This document shows, one piece after another, positions 36,845 through 46,602 of a stretch of 64,000 bases of DNA (positions are counted from its first letter, which is position 1; each line of letters starts with the position of its first letter). Source of the stretch: Methylotenera sp. (GTDB taxonomy: Bacteria; Pseudomonadota; Gammaproteobacteria; Burkholderiales; Methylophilaceae). Below the pieces are notes generated by a model, which searched no databases, was not told where the DNA came from, and was given only the letters and a program-made list of their open reading frames with translations. A program made the position numbers and the translations under genes. The stretch lies in NCBI GenBank assembly GCA_002928535.1, contig PERG01000004.1:102260-166259 (forward strand), in the 5' to 3' direction.

Positions 36845-37171
36845 ATGAATTGGCATGACGTAGAAGTACATTGGAATGAAATCCGTAAAAAAGTGAAAAG
36901 TAACTGGAAGCAGCTACCGGAAGAAGAAGTTGATGCAACACAAGGTAAGCCTGCGCAATTATCGGCCTTGATTCAAAAAGAGTACCGCCTCAGTGATAGA
37001 GAAGCGGATCAACAACTGGAAGAGTGGTTAAGCAATTTACTCGGTAGTACACAGAATCATTTAGTAAACGACCCCGCGTTGGATGAAAAGCTAGAAGAAA
37101 ACCTTGATACACCCGAAACGATAGAGGAGCGAGACACCATCATCGGCTCCCCATACCATAAAGGGTATTAA
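36845..37171 (+). CDS. CsbD-like small stress protein
   Basis: 108 residues, acidic and predicted helical. W-x-EI-x-KKVKSNWKQLPEEEVDA near 9-30 and IQKEYRLSDREADQQLEEW near 44-62 follow the CsbD pattern, though the sequence diverges from YjbJ. A C-terminal acidic extension (about 70-108) is not part of the family core. No enzymatic role is known for this family. Confidence 0.65.
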   Translation: MNWHDVEVHWNEIRKKVKSNWKQLPEEEVDATQGKPAQLSALIQKEYRLSDREADQQLEEWLSNLLGSTQNHLVNDPALDEKLEENLDTPETIEERDTIIGSPYHKGY

Positions 37172-37220
37172 TACTGCAGGGTATCAATCAATTTTGTTTC
37201 TGGTTATTACCGAATTAAAG

Positions 37221-38217
37221 TTACTTGATTCTAGTTAAAAGTTCATCAATCTTTACCCCAATTTCCGGCACGCCATTAAAGCCTGTGCCCGGTTTCCTGG
37301 CCACCCAATGACGATGCACAGCGTCATATTCTCTGGGTGGTAATGGAATGTACTTAGCATGCTCTACTAATTTAGGTGAAGCTTTCAGGTACATATAATA
37401 GTCAATAAACTCTCTTACTTCCGGTTTAAAAGCCACTGCCGTTGCATTGACATAAATAAATAATGGGCGCGCGAGCGGCTGGTAGGTGCCATCTTTTACC
37501 GTTTCAACAGAAGGCATAACAGCGGTTGTACTGCCTTTTGCCATAATGGGCACGGCCTTAAGTTTGTCTTTGCTGTCTTCATATTTGGCATAACTTAAAT
37601 AGCCTAGTGCGCCGACATCTTGAGAAACGCCTTGTAAAAAACACTTGGTCGGTTTCACTTACAGTAAAATCAGTTCGGCTGGATTTTGCTTTACCTACTA
37701 TTGCTTCAGTAAAGTAATCGAACGTACCTGAATCCGCGCCCGGGCCGTATAGTTGTATAGGGTGGTTTGGCCAGGTTGATCTTACTTGATTCCATGATTC
37801 GATTTTCCCCTTAGCAGCAGGCCGCCAGATTTTATTGAGTTCTTCTATGGTTAAGTAATCAACGAAGTCATTACTCTTATTCACTACTACCGTGAGCGCA
37901 TCGAATGCGATGGGTAGTTCAATGTATTGAATACCAGCTTCTTTACATATATCCATTTCTTTTTTCAGGATAGGGCGTGACGCATTCTGTACTTCAGTTT
38001 CCCCGTTGCAGAATTTTGCAAAGCCACCGCCGGTACCAGAAATGTTGGTATGCATTTTTACTTTACGTATGCTTTGAAATGAATCCGCCACACCTTTGGT
38101 AATGGGGTATACGGTACTGGAACCATCAATATTGATTACTTTTTCAGCAGCGTTTACGGAGCTTATAGAGGATAAAAAGGCCATGGCCAGCAGAATATAG
38201 GGTTTGATTATGCGCAT
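37221..38217 (-). pseudogene. pstS: phosphate-binding protein PstS, frameshifted
   Basis: The first frame (from ATG 38217, signal peptide ending VNA) gives the PstS N-domain: DGSSTVYPIT, GTGGGF, ADSGTFDYF. It breaks after VSETDQ. The second frame resumes with LQGVSQDVGALGYL and runs to the normal C-terminus (stop at 37221). The break is at a six-A run (37636-37641; six T in the coding strand); five would restore one continuous frame of about 332 codons. It is an orphan: no pstC, pstA, pstB or phoU is adjacent. It may be a true pseudogene or a sequence error. Confidence 0.85.
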
Positions 38218-38439
38218 AATTATTTTTATAAAGTTAGAAAGATAGGAGTGCTTGCTAAACCCGTTTGGTTTAACCAATGTACTCATTTCCAGTTTATGTT
38301 TTTTTTATGACAATCAGATGACTCCAGAAAAGTCATCTCAATGCGTAAGCCATGCGGAAAAGTAATTAAGCGCCAGGTGAACCCTTGACGCTAAATCTGC
38401 ACTAATAACTTAATTAATGCTTGTGCAGGGAATCGCAGG

Positions 38440-38931
38440 TTAGGAAGGTGAAGAGGTATTGGATGGTTTCTGAACGCACACTTCTGAACCGAAATTGCCT
38501 GGTTTGTCGGCGCTGGCGTTGGCATTCGCATCAGACTCATAATATTCACTCATATAGCTAAAGCGTCTTTCTTCTATATAGATGCGTTTGAATTTAGCCA
38601 GACCCGTGCTGTAAGTGTGTTTGTTACCATCTATGAATTTGATTGTGAGCGCCATGTCACTGCCTTTAACGATGGCCTGTCCTTTGTAGGCGGTGGGATT
38701 TTCAGTTTGGACACTGAGATCGTAATTACCGATATTGCCACTGCTATTGGCTTTGTTAAGAGAGAAGGTGATAGTTAATTCATAGTCTCCGACTTTCGCA
38801 TTGCTACCTTTGCAGGCATAGACTCCACTATAATCGGTGCCATAAAACTTTGCAGGAGCGGCGATAGAATTGAATGCAGATAAGAGATTAATTCCGAAGA
38901 TTGCAGTGATAGCGATAAATGTTTTTTTCAT
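38440..38931 (-). CDS. exported protein of unknown function
   Basis: 163 residues from ATG 38931. A signal peptide (about 1-24, ending IAA) precedes a beta-rich domain with two or more Cys (VYACKG near 35, SEVCVQK near the C-terminus), which could form a disulfide. The tail is Ser/Pro-rich. The open frame extends upstream to 39027 but that part is not signal-like. No family is recognised. Confidence 0.7.
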   Translation of the reverse strand: MKKTFIAITAIFGINLLSAFNSIAAPAKFYGTDYSGVYACKGSNAKVGDYELTITFSLNKANSSGNIGNYDLSVQTENPTAYKGQAIVKGSDMALTIKFIDGNKHTYSTGLAKFKRIYIEERRFSYMSEYYESDANANASADKPGNFGSEVCVQKPSNTSSPS

Positions 38932-39059
38932 ATCAATTCTGTAGTTAACGGGTAGTAGATTGTAACGTGTGACCAAAGGTTTAGTGATACATAAAAATAA
39001 GTAAGATCCATATTTCCTGCACATCAATTAATTAGGCAAATAGATTCTATAGTAACTAC

Positions 39060-41684
39060 ATGATAAATTTAATAAAATTCTTTAAAACTCACATATTTTC
39101 GCCGCTCATTTTTACATTAATCGTGGCAGCAATTCATTTTAGCGGCTGGGCATTATTTAACCGTACGCTACCGCTCATAAACGCTCCCCAAGTTGTAAAT
39201 GGTTTTGCTTATAGTGGTTTTCAAGAGGACCAAAGTCCCCTGGAGAAAAAATTCCCCAGCACCGCAGAGCTACTGACAGATTTACGTTTACTCAAACCTT
39301 ATTCTGATCGCATCCGCATATATGGAGCCCTGGAAAATAGTGAAGTGACACCACTGGCATCCAAGCTTGGCTTTGACATTACAGCTGGCGCATGGCTCGG
39401 GGCCGACCCCAAAGCCAATGCCCGCGAAATTCAAGCCCTAAAAGAACAGATTAAGATATACCCTCAAATAGAGCGAGCCATCGTTGGTAATGAGGTGCTC
39501 TTACGTAATGACATGAAAAAAGAGGCCTTGTTCGCTTATCTTGATGATGTACGAAAAGTATCGAAGGTGCCCATTTCAACAGCAGAGCCTTGGCATGTCT
39601 GGTTAAGGAATCCGGAGCTGGTAAAACACGTCGATTTTATTGCCGTGCATTTGCTACCTTATCACGAGGGCTTGCCGGTGGATAAAGCCGTAGATTACTC
39701 CCTGGAAAAATATAATGAGTTGGCGCAAGCCTTCCCAAGGAAAAAAATTGTGATCACCGAGGTGGGTTGGCCTAGCGAAGGCCCGGCAATCGGTGCTTCA
39801 GTTGCTTCTAAAATCAATCAGGCGCATTTTGTACGCGAGTTTATCGCCAGGGCTTCCCTTGATAATTATGACTATTACTTGATGGAAGCCATTGATCAGC
39901 CCTGGAAGAAAAATATAGAGGGTTGGGCCGGTGCCTACTGGGGTATGTTCAATGCGGATAGAACTCCAAAATTTTCACTGCAAGGTGCGGTGCCTAAGGA
40001 TGTGCGTTGGATTAACAAAGCCCTGTCGGCGACTCTAATCGCACTTCTACCCATATTCTTTATTGCGCATCGCTTCAGGCATTGGGGCGTGGGCGGTAGA
40101 ATTTCGCTCGCTATCCTTTTACAAGCTTGCGTGACGATCCTGGTGATTGCCTGGAATCTGCCGGAAGATTATTACTACACCTTAAAAGACTTTAATATCC
40201 TGATCGCGCTTATCTTCGGCATGATCCTCACCTCGGCCATCCTCATGATCTATGGTGTGGAGTTCAGCGAAGTGATGTTTAAAAAGAAATGGTGGCGCAT
40301 TTATACCCGTGCCAAGCCTTTGCCTAGCGATGAAGAACTATTCGTGTCTGTCCATCTCGCTTGCTATAACGAACCGCCGGAAATGGTGATTGAAACCATT
40401 GAAAGTCTGGCAAAGTTAAATTACACCAATTTTGAAGTGATCGTGGTGGATAACAACACCAAGGATGAAGCCAAGTGGAAGCCGGTAGAGCAATATATGG
40501 CTAAAATGCCGGCCAACTTCCATTTCTACCATTTACCTAAATGGCCTGGGTTTAAAGCGGGCGCTTTGAATTTCGCGCTCACTAAAACCCACCCGGATGC
40601 GGAAGTGGTCGGCGTGGTAGATGCTGATTATGTTGTGACGAATGATTGGTTGTCAGACTTGGTGCCGCACTTCAAGGAAACCAATGTCGCCGTAGTACAG
40701 GCCCCCCAGGCCCATCGTTTATGGGAAAACAACTTTTTCCGCCGCATGAGTAATTGGGAGTTTGAAGGCTTCTTCCGTATTGGTATGCATCACCGCCATG
40801 AACGTAATGCCCTGATTCAGCATGGCACGATGACGCTTATACGCCGTAAGGCTTTGGTTGATAGTGGCTCCTGGTCTGAGTGGTGTATTTGTGAAGATAC
40901 GGAACTAGGCTTACGGTTGCTGGAAGATGGCTATGAACTGCGCTATGTGGATGATACTTTTGGCCGTGGCTTAACGCCCTCGGATTTCAAAGCCTTGAAA
41001 TCGCAGCGCAGCCGCTGGGCGTTTGGCGCCATGCAGATTCTTAAGCACCATTTCCCTAAACTTATTGGCAAATCCAACCTGAATTTCGGCCAGCGTTATC
41101 ACTTTTTGACGGGCTGGTTTGGCTGGCTGGGCGATGCGCTACAGCTGGTTTTTACCCTGGCATCTATAGGCTGGACGTTTGCCATGCTGGCATTTCCTAA
41201 AGAGTTCTCCCTGCCGGTAAGCATTATGATCGCGCCTATCCTGTGCTTTTTGGTCATTAAAGCCGCTTTGGGGCCTATCTTGTACCGTAAGACCATGGAT
41301 TGTGAATGGAAAGATATTTTTGGGGCTTCTTTAGCGAGCCTGGGATTATCACATGCCATTGCCCGCGGTATTATCACGGGCCTGATTCAGAAGAGGGGCG
41401 TATTTAAGGTAACGGCTAAAGGTGTTGCCAAAAGTAAGAAACTGGCGATTCTGAACCCTATTATTGAAGAGGTGCTATTGCTGGGTGCTTTAATTCTGTG
41501 TGCCGTCGCCATGATTGCAACCAGGGGTATTCAAAACTTCGATGCGCAGCTATGGGTAACCTTGTTGGCTTTACAGTCCTTACCTTATGTAAGTGCGCTG
41601 GCATGTCAGATTCTTGCTCATGTCACGGATCACGACCGCCCAAGCGCCAGTGCTAAACAGGCGAAGCCAGTGTTGGATGTCTAG
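39060..41684 (+). CDS. GH17-GT2 fusion, probable membrane beta-glucan synthase/remodelling enzyme
   Basis: 874 residues. An N-terminal TM helix (about 12-33) leads to a periplasmic GH17 domain with acid/base Glu145 in VGNEVLL and nucleophile Glu234 in ITEVGWPSEG. Then two TM helices (about 333-400) lead to a cytoplasmic GT2 domain: VVDADY near 521, EDTELG near 617, SQRSRWAFG near 660, and C-terminal TM helices. This plan is of the NdvB-like type that makes and branches or cyclises beta-1,3 (1,6) glucans. The convergent LTA-synthase-like sulfatase gene next to it could modify the glucan. A strong terminator follows. Confidence 0.9.
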   Translation: MINLIKFFKTHIFSPLIFTLIVAAIHFSGWALFNRTLPLINAPQVVNGFAYSGFQEDQSPLEKKFPSTAELLTDLRLLKPYSDRIRIYGALENSEVTPLASKLGFDITAGAWLGADPKANAREIQALKEQIKIYPQIERAIVGNEVLLRNDMKKEALFAYLDDVRKVSKVPISTAEPWHVWLRNPELVKHVDFIAVHLLPYHEGLPVDKAVDYSLEKYNELAQAFPRKKIVITEVGWPSEGPAIGASVASKINQAHFVREFIARASLDNYDYYLMEAIDQPWKKNIEGWAGAYWGMFNADRTPKFSLQGAVPKDVRWINKALSATLIALLPIFFIAHRFRHWGVGGRISLAILLQACVTILVIAWNLPEDYYYTLKDFNILIALIFGMILTSAILMIYGVEFSEVMFKKKWWRIYTRAKPLPSDEELFVSVHLACYNEPPEMVIETIESLAKLNYTNFEVIVVDNNTKDEAKWKPVEQYMAKMPANFHFYHLPKWPGFKAGALNFALTKTHPDAEVVGVVDADYVVTNDWLSDLVPHFKETNVAVVQAPQAHRLWENNFFRRMSNWEFEGFFRIGMHHRHERNALIQHGTMTLIRRKALVDSGSWSEWCICEDTELGLRLLEDGYELRYVDDTFGRGLTPSDFKALKSQRSRWAFGAMQILKHHFPKLIGKSNLNFGQRYHFLTGWFGWLGDALQLVFTLASIGWTFAMLAFPKEFSLPVSIMIAPILCFLVIKAALGPILYRKTMDCEWKDIFGASLASLGLSHAIARGIITGLIQKRGVFKVTAKGVAKSKKLAILNPIIEEVLLLGALILCAVAMIATRGIQNFDAQLWVTLLALQSLPYVSALACQILAHVTDHDRPSASAKQAKPVLDV

Positions 41685-41701
41685 GTTAAGTTAAGAATGG
41701 C

Positions 41702-41741
41702 TAATAAAAAAGGCTACCGTTTTCGGGAGCCTTTTTTATTA
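41702..41741. terminator. bidirectional terminator between glucan synthase and sulfatase genes
   Basis: TAATAAAAAAGGCT and AGCCTTTTTTATTA flank ACCG-TTTT-CGGG: a long stem with A- and T-runs, suited to both converging genes. Confidence 0.9.
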
Positions 41742-41762
41742 GTTAAGTTTTATAGGTCAGCT

Positions 41763-43328
41763 TCATTGCTTTTCTATATTATTATTTTGACTATGCTCTT
41801 CCCATAGCTCCAGATAGCGATCTGATGCATTGAGTAAATCTCTATTCATATCTTCATAAATAGTGGCTGGCGGTAACTCAACGTTTGAAGATATACCGCT
41901 GAAACCCAATCCCAGCTTGCCGCCTTCAACGCTTAATCCAATGAACTCTAGTATCGTAGGGTAGAGATCAAAGTGCAAAATGTTTTCACGATTCTTGGTT
42001 ACAGGCGTCTCGGCAATAAAGCGGTTGTAAATATGGCGCGTCTTAGTGTGATCCAAGGCTTTATGCAAAGGGTTATACATGGCTAAGTGATCGCCCAGAA
42101 TGACCACGTTCGTGTTTTTTAATAGCCCATCCTTTTTCATCTGCGTCACAAATTTTGCTACTTGCGATGCAGTGCATTCCACGATGCCGCGGAATTCCTT
42201 AACACCTCGAGCCTTGCAGAGTTTTGAGTAATGCCCGTCCGGGCCATGCGTATCAATGGTGGTCATGGTGAGATTGAACGGCCGTTTGCTGGCTTGTAAT
42301 GATTTGAGCTTAGCTGCTACCAGTACCAATAAATCGTCGTCATAAAGTCCCCAGTAATTCATGGCCGGGTTTTGTATGTGCTGTTTTAACTCTTCACGAC
42401 CAAGCACTTCATCATAATGATGGTCTTTAAAAAACTTGCCCTTACCAGAAAATGCCAGCGCATCCCCACCCATGTAGACGTTGTAATAACCGGCAACATG
42501 CAAAATATCGCCTAAGCATCTCGCATTGGGTAAAAAGGATTTAATTTTTTCGCCTTGGTTATTCCCATCGTACAAACTGACATTTTTCAGCGGTATACCA
42601 CAGTGGGTAGCGGTAATACCTGCAATCGTCCAATGCGTTCCCGGCACTTGTTTGAATTGGCTGAAACTGGTGCCTGGCAGCTGATCAAGCGGCGCTAGTA
42701 AATTGCGGCCAAACAAGGCTTTATTTTGGTAGGTGTTTTCCAGTGATTCCACATAGATCAGTAACAGGTTTTTCGGTGCAGGGTTTGTCTGTTTTGCATC
42801 CGCGCCGTATTCCACCTTAACCGTTTTGGGGTCGATATAATGCGCGCCAAAATAGTCGTAGCCGAACTTGCTACGGACAAAGGTTGCGAACGAAAATTGG
42901 ATGGCAAAATATGCAAAACAGGCGATCAGTGTATACAAAGGCGCACGATGGCCAATAAACCAATAGAACACTTTGATGCTGCGTAAATTAAATATTTTAA
43001 TGGGCTTTGCAAACCAGTGTTTTGGCCCGTGGATGAGGAACAATGCAATGGAATACTCTATTAACACCAGGAACAAGGCGGTGAAAATCGGCAGTGCAAC
43101 ACACCATGAGATAAAGCTTTTGATAATGCCCACATCAGTATCTACTAAGCCCTGTAAGCCGAATTGAGCGTGATACAGAATCTGTTCTATTGAAGCGCGG
43201 CCGAAATTTGAATTGACCCAATAGGTGAGGGTGGCGAGAAAAATTGCAAAAGCATAGACTAAAAATCTAACAGAGCCTCTTAGATAATGTCTTTGCTGGT
43301 TATGGATAACTTGTTCCTGGTCAAGCAT
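41763..43328 (-). CDS. LTA-synthase/MdoB-like membrane sulfatase family protein
   Basis: 521 residues. Four or five N-terminal TM helices (to about 165) lead to a periplasmic alkaline-phosphatase-fold domain. NLLLIYVESLEN near 194 gives the first metal Glu, AGITATHCGIPL near 271 carries the Thr nucleophile, and GDHLAMYN near 423 the later metal Asp/His. This family transfers phosphoglycerol or phosphoethanolamine to periplasmic glucans, lipid A or teichoic acids. Next to the GH17-GT2 glucan synthase, a role like OpgB in periplasmic glucan modification is an inference. Confidence 0.87.
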   Translation of the reverse strand: MLDQEQVIHNQQRHYLRGSVRFLVYAFAIFLATLTYWVNSNFGRASIEQILYHAQFGLQGLVDTDVGIIKSFISWCVALPIFTALFLVLIEYSIALFLIHGPKHWFAKPIKIFNLRSIKVFYWFIGHRAPLYTLIACFAYFAIQFSFATFVRSKFGYDYFGAHYIDPKTVKVEYGADAKQTNPAPKNLLLIYVESLENTYQNKALFGRNLLAPLDQLPGTSFSQFKQVPGTHWTIAGITATHCGIPLKNVSLYDGNNQGEKIKSFLPNARCLGDILHVAGYYNVYMGGDALAFSGKGKFFKDHHYDEVLGREELKQHIQNPAMNYWGLYDDDLLVLVAAKLKSLQASKRPFNLTMTTIDTHGPDGHYSKLCKARGVKEFRGIVECTASQVAKFVTQMKKDGLLKNTNVVILGDHLAMYNPLHKALDHTKTRHIYNRFIAETPVTKNRENILHFDLYPTILEFIGLSVEGGKLGLGFSGISSNVELPPATIYEDMNRDLLNASDRYLELWEEHSQNNNIEKQ

Positions 43329-43449
43329 GTTTTCGCTATTATTTCTGCTAAGAGTCGCAGCCGTAAGGGGTTGGGAATTATCGCATGCAATAATCCAATC
43401 TGCTTAAAAAGCTATTGCTAACAGATCAAGACTGGAGTGGTGCTTAGTA

Positions 43450-44064
43450 TCAAATGGTCGTAGAGATGCGGAAAGTGAGGTTGATGCGGGCAGTCATAGG
43501 CTTTTTGGATTTAGCTATCCGGTGTTCCCACTGATCCTGAAATTCACCCTTCATGAACAAATAGGAACCACTCTCTAATAACACTGAAAATTTCTTGGCG
43601 TAGTCATCCTTACGCCGTAAGTCGAAATGACGCGCTTGCCCAAAACTGACTGAAGCGACGAAGCGATTCCTGCCCGCTTCAGCATCGCGATCACTATGCC
43701 ATGCGACGGAATCGTTTTCATCACGGTAGTAATTCAATAGCACACTGTTGAATTTAATCCCGGATAAGGTTTCTACCTTAGCCCTTATTTCCAATAGTTC
43801 AGGCGTCCATGGGGCAGGGTGAAAATCATTGCCGTTGTAGGAGTAGGCAGTATTTTTATCGCCAAACCATGCATAAAGTCGCGGGGTTACGACTTCCCTC
43901 CCATACATTACTGTAGTGAGTTGTGACCAGCTCACTTCTTTGAGAAAAGTCTTGAGATAGCGCTCGCTCTCAGCCGGGCTAAAGATGGCAGGGCGATAAT
44001 CAAAGGTATCAGACGATACATTCTCAATGTCGCCTATATCAGCCAGAAAATTCAATTGTTTCAA
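43450..44064 (-). CDS. alkB: AlkB-type 2-oxoglutarate/Fe(II) dioxygenase
   Basis: 204 residues. The iron triad is His123 and Asp125 in AWHSDRD, plus His181 in WEHRIA, with Arg193 and Arg199 in ARINLTFR binding 2-oxoglutarate. It is the ALKBH2/3-like branch (PRLYAWFGD near 61-69), which reverses 1meA and 3meC damage in DNA/RNA. Useful in a methylotroph exposed to alkylating by-products (inference). Confidence 0.92.
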   Translation of the reverse strand: MKQLNFLADIGDIENVSSDTFDYRPAIFSPAESERYLKTFLKEVSWSQLTTVMYGREVVTPRLYAWFGDKNTAYSYNGNDFHPAPWTPELLEIRAKVETLSGIKFNSVLLNYYRDENDSVAWHSDRDAEAGRNRFVASVSFGQARHFDLRRKDDYAKKFSVLLESGSYLFMKGEFQDQWEHRIAKSKKPMTARINLTFRISTTI

Positions 44065-44223
44065 TGCGTTAATGCCTCATACCTATTCAACATAGGCAGT
44101 AAAATTGTATAGATGAGATTTATATATTTGGTAATTTTTCATAATTAACGTATTTTTATACTAAATATTTAGACACTTATTAATCACTTGTTATTTAGAA
44201 CACTGGGATAAGAAAAATTCGCT

Positions 44224-44967
44224 ATGAATAAACTTGTTGTTATTTTCATGTTATTGATACCCTTTACTGCCAACGCAGAAGCTTATTTCGAATGTAATTT
44301 AACTACTGACCCACTTATTACCAAGGCCTGCGCTTCACCTATTACGGTTGAGAAAGCCAGACGGTTCAATGCTACTTACCAGCGGGTGTTTGCTGAAAGC
44401 AAATCCTACAATGACGTTAAATCGGCATTGAAAATCAAAAATGATTATCGGGTTGATGTGCTTAGGTGTCGAGGCATGCAGAATGCATTTACGACATGTC
44501 TGGACGAAGCTTTGGACAAATCTGTCGCCGCGCTCAATCAGCAATATGTTTACGATGGCGATCCTTTGTTGCTTGATGGCAATGCACTAAAAGAGGCGGC
44601 GCATAAAAATGTGGTCTTGCTAAAAGACGATGCCCGTAAAGTGCCTACGCAATGCTTAAAGGACGAAGCTAAAAAGTTGGATGACAACGTATCTCCGGCC
44701 AGTGATATTGCTGTAGGTGTTGCGCAATCTTGCAAGCCCAAGGCGGTAGAGTTCGCCACTTTTGCGAATGACACCTTAATCTTATGGGATGTGCTGGAAT
44801 TAATTCCACGAATGAATCTAGATCAGGTGAATGACCTCAGCGAACGCTCATTTGGGGTGCAAGCTGCCACTAAAGCCGTACTGGAAACTAGAGTAGAGAA
44901 ATACAATTCAGACTTAAAAAACAAGCCGAAAGCCAAGAAGAAAAAGCGCAAACCCGCGACTAGCTAA
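44224..44967 (+). CDS. exported protein of unknown function with basic tail
   Basis: 247 residues. A signal peptide (about 1-17, ending NAEA) is followed by a helical domain with at least six Cys (at roughly 24, 36, 80, 90, 142 and 164), probably paired as disulfides. The C-terminus is strongly basic (KPKAKKKKRKPATS), suggesting binding to anionic envelope or nucleic acid. No family is recognised. Confidence 0.65.
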   Translation: MNKLVVIFMLLIPFTANAEAYFECNLTTDPLITKACASPITVEKARRFNATYQRVFAESKSYNDVKSALKIKNDYRVDVLRCRGMQNAFTTCLDEALDKSVAALNQQYVYDGDPLLLDGNALKEAAHKNVVLLKDDARKVPTQCLKDEAKKLDDNVSPASDIAVGVAQSCKPKAVEFATFANDTLILWDVLELIPRMNLDQVNDLSERSFGVQAATKAVLETRVEKYNSDLKNKPKAKKKKRKPATS

Positions 44968-45025
44968 TTCGGGATATTGTGAGCTTTAATACCCTGATGT
45001 TGGTCGTTCATTAAAAGTGGATGGT

Positions 45026-45559
45026 TTATTCTAAGCTATCAATGCCATTCCATACCGCTTTGCCATCTGCACTTGTGATAAATCTCTTTTGATAGACTTT
45101 ATGGATGAGTTTATTAACTTCTTTAAATTCACTTAATAATTTATCACAATCGGTTCTATTCTCAGCGCCACACCGAAACGCCATATCCACATTCACGTGA
45201 TCTTTAGAGCCGACATCTATCATGCGTTTTACGACACTGGGGTGTGCATAATGCCCACCCTCGGTAAAAGCCCATTCAATATGTTTACCTTCTTTAAGCA
45301 CATACCAAGGACCAGTTTGCTCTTGCCAACCAAAGGGTTTTGCATTGGCTTTTAAAACAGTATCTTTGCGCTCTTTAACTGAGTTAATCGCCATCGTGAT
45401 CGTTGGATAACCAATTTCAATAACATATGACGGATCTACTTTAGTTATTTTTTTAGATTTTATTTTGCCCTTCTTTTTACTCGCAGCAGTGGTTAAAGCC
45501 TCTGCATTTATTGATGCAAGACCAACGAAAATGGCAAGTAAGTAAGCAACTATTTTCAT
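45026..45559 (-). CDS. exported protein of unknown function
   Basis: 177 residues. A signal peptide (about 1-22, ending NAEA) is followed by a basic linker (KKKGKIKSKK) and a mixed alpha/beta domain (GWQEQTGPWYVLKEGKHIEW near 79-98) with two Cys (CGAENRTDC near 139-147), likely a disulfide. No family is recognised. Convergent with the preceding gene. Confidence 0.65.
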   Translation of the reverse strand: MKIVAYLLAIFVGLASINAEALTTAASKKKGKIKSKKITKVDPSYVIEIGYPTITMAINSVKERKDTVLKANAKPFGWQEQTGPWYVLKEGKHIEWAFTEGGHYAHPSVVKRMIDVGSKDHVNVDMAFRCGAENRTDCDKLLSEFKEVNKLIHKVYQKRFITSADGKAVWNGIDSLE

Positions 45560-45795
45560 TTAAAAAGAATCTTATAGGACGTTAGCTAAGTACGACCAAC
45601 TTGTCCCTACTTTAATTCCTATTAATGCCTTAATTGAATTCAAAGAAAAGAGTAGGACGGACTCCGATTGACAGTTGTTATATGGGAATCACTTAGTGTG
45701 ACCGTTATATATAGCTCATAGCTAGGATCAAAGAGGCTCCATTTGATTTGAATGTGCTTTTAAATTCAAAATCGCGGCTTTGATTTGACGCTTAT

Positions 45796-45978
45796 TCATG
45801 ATGGTGATGTATGGTAAGTTTTATAAAACCAACGTTTCACAAACTCCACTGTTACTAAATAGCCGATGGCCAAAATCACCAGGATGAAAAAGAAGCTGAG
45901 TGGTAAAGGCCGGAATCCGAAATAAGTACCTAAATTTGTGAAGGGCAAAATCAGGGCAACCAGCAACGGTTTTATCAA
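45796..45978 (-). pseudogene. C-terminal remnant of a Mg2+-importing P-type ATPase
   Basis: 60 residues: LPFTNLGTYFGFRPLPLS and EFVKRWFYK resemble the last membrane hairpin of MgtA-type magnesium P-type ATPases. A stop in frame only three codons upstream of the TTG, and no more ATPase sequence, show the rest is missing. It is most likely the scar of a deleted gene; a small real membrane protein is less likely. Confidence 0.6.
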
Positions 45979-46143
45979 GCGCGTTTAAATTATTGAATAC
46001 TGCTTTAGGCCAGCATCAAGACCTCAAAAGGCTAGGAACGGTCTTTCATCTATTAACTTTGTTGCAAATCATCCAAGAATATATTTTGTTATAACCGTGT
46101 AAATGATTGATAGAATGATGATCTAAATATCGGGTAATTAACC

Positions 46144-46527
46144 ATGTCACTTCCAGACTCTGATCCACGGGTATTTTTTGCTGCTGAAAGAACGCTGTTG
46201 GCATGGGTGCGAACAGGCATTACGATTATGGCATTGGGATTTGTAATCTCCCGTTTTGCATTGTTTGTTCAATTACTAACCTTACAATCAAGTCGAGCCA
46301 TTAATCCATCAGATCAAACATTGTCAGCATTTCTAGGAAGCATCTTCATTTTGGTCGGTGGGCTGTCGATATTATTAGCTTCAATTCAACATAAGCGGTT
46401 TATTGCTACTTTATCATTCTCAGATTTTCCTAGGGGATATTCAAAACAGTTCGCTGTTGCACTATCCATTATCATAGGCATTTTAGGTGTGCTTCTTGCC
46501 GGATATCTTTGGGTAGCAGGGACGTGA
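46144..46527 (+). CDS. DUF202 (YidH-type) membrane protein
   Basis: 127 residues with three TM helices. RVFFAAERTLLAWVRTGIT at about 8-26 is the DUF202 signature. The family is of unknown function and widespread in inner membranes. It lies alone, upstream of the leftward YeeE/YedE genes. Confidence 0.85.
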   Translation: MSLPDSDPRVFFAAERTLLAWVRTGITIMALGFVISRFALFVQLLTLQSSRAINPSDQTLSAFLGSIFILVGGLSILLASIQHKRFIATLSFSDFPRGYSKQFAVALSIIIGILGVLLAGYLWVAGT

Positions 46528-46602
46528 GAGGTAGTGTTGAAAATAAGCGGAACTTCATCCATATAACGAATAGTTACAGTTAATTCTTCGTGCAACTTCC
46601 TT

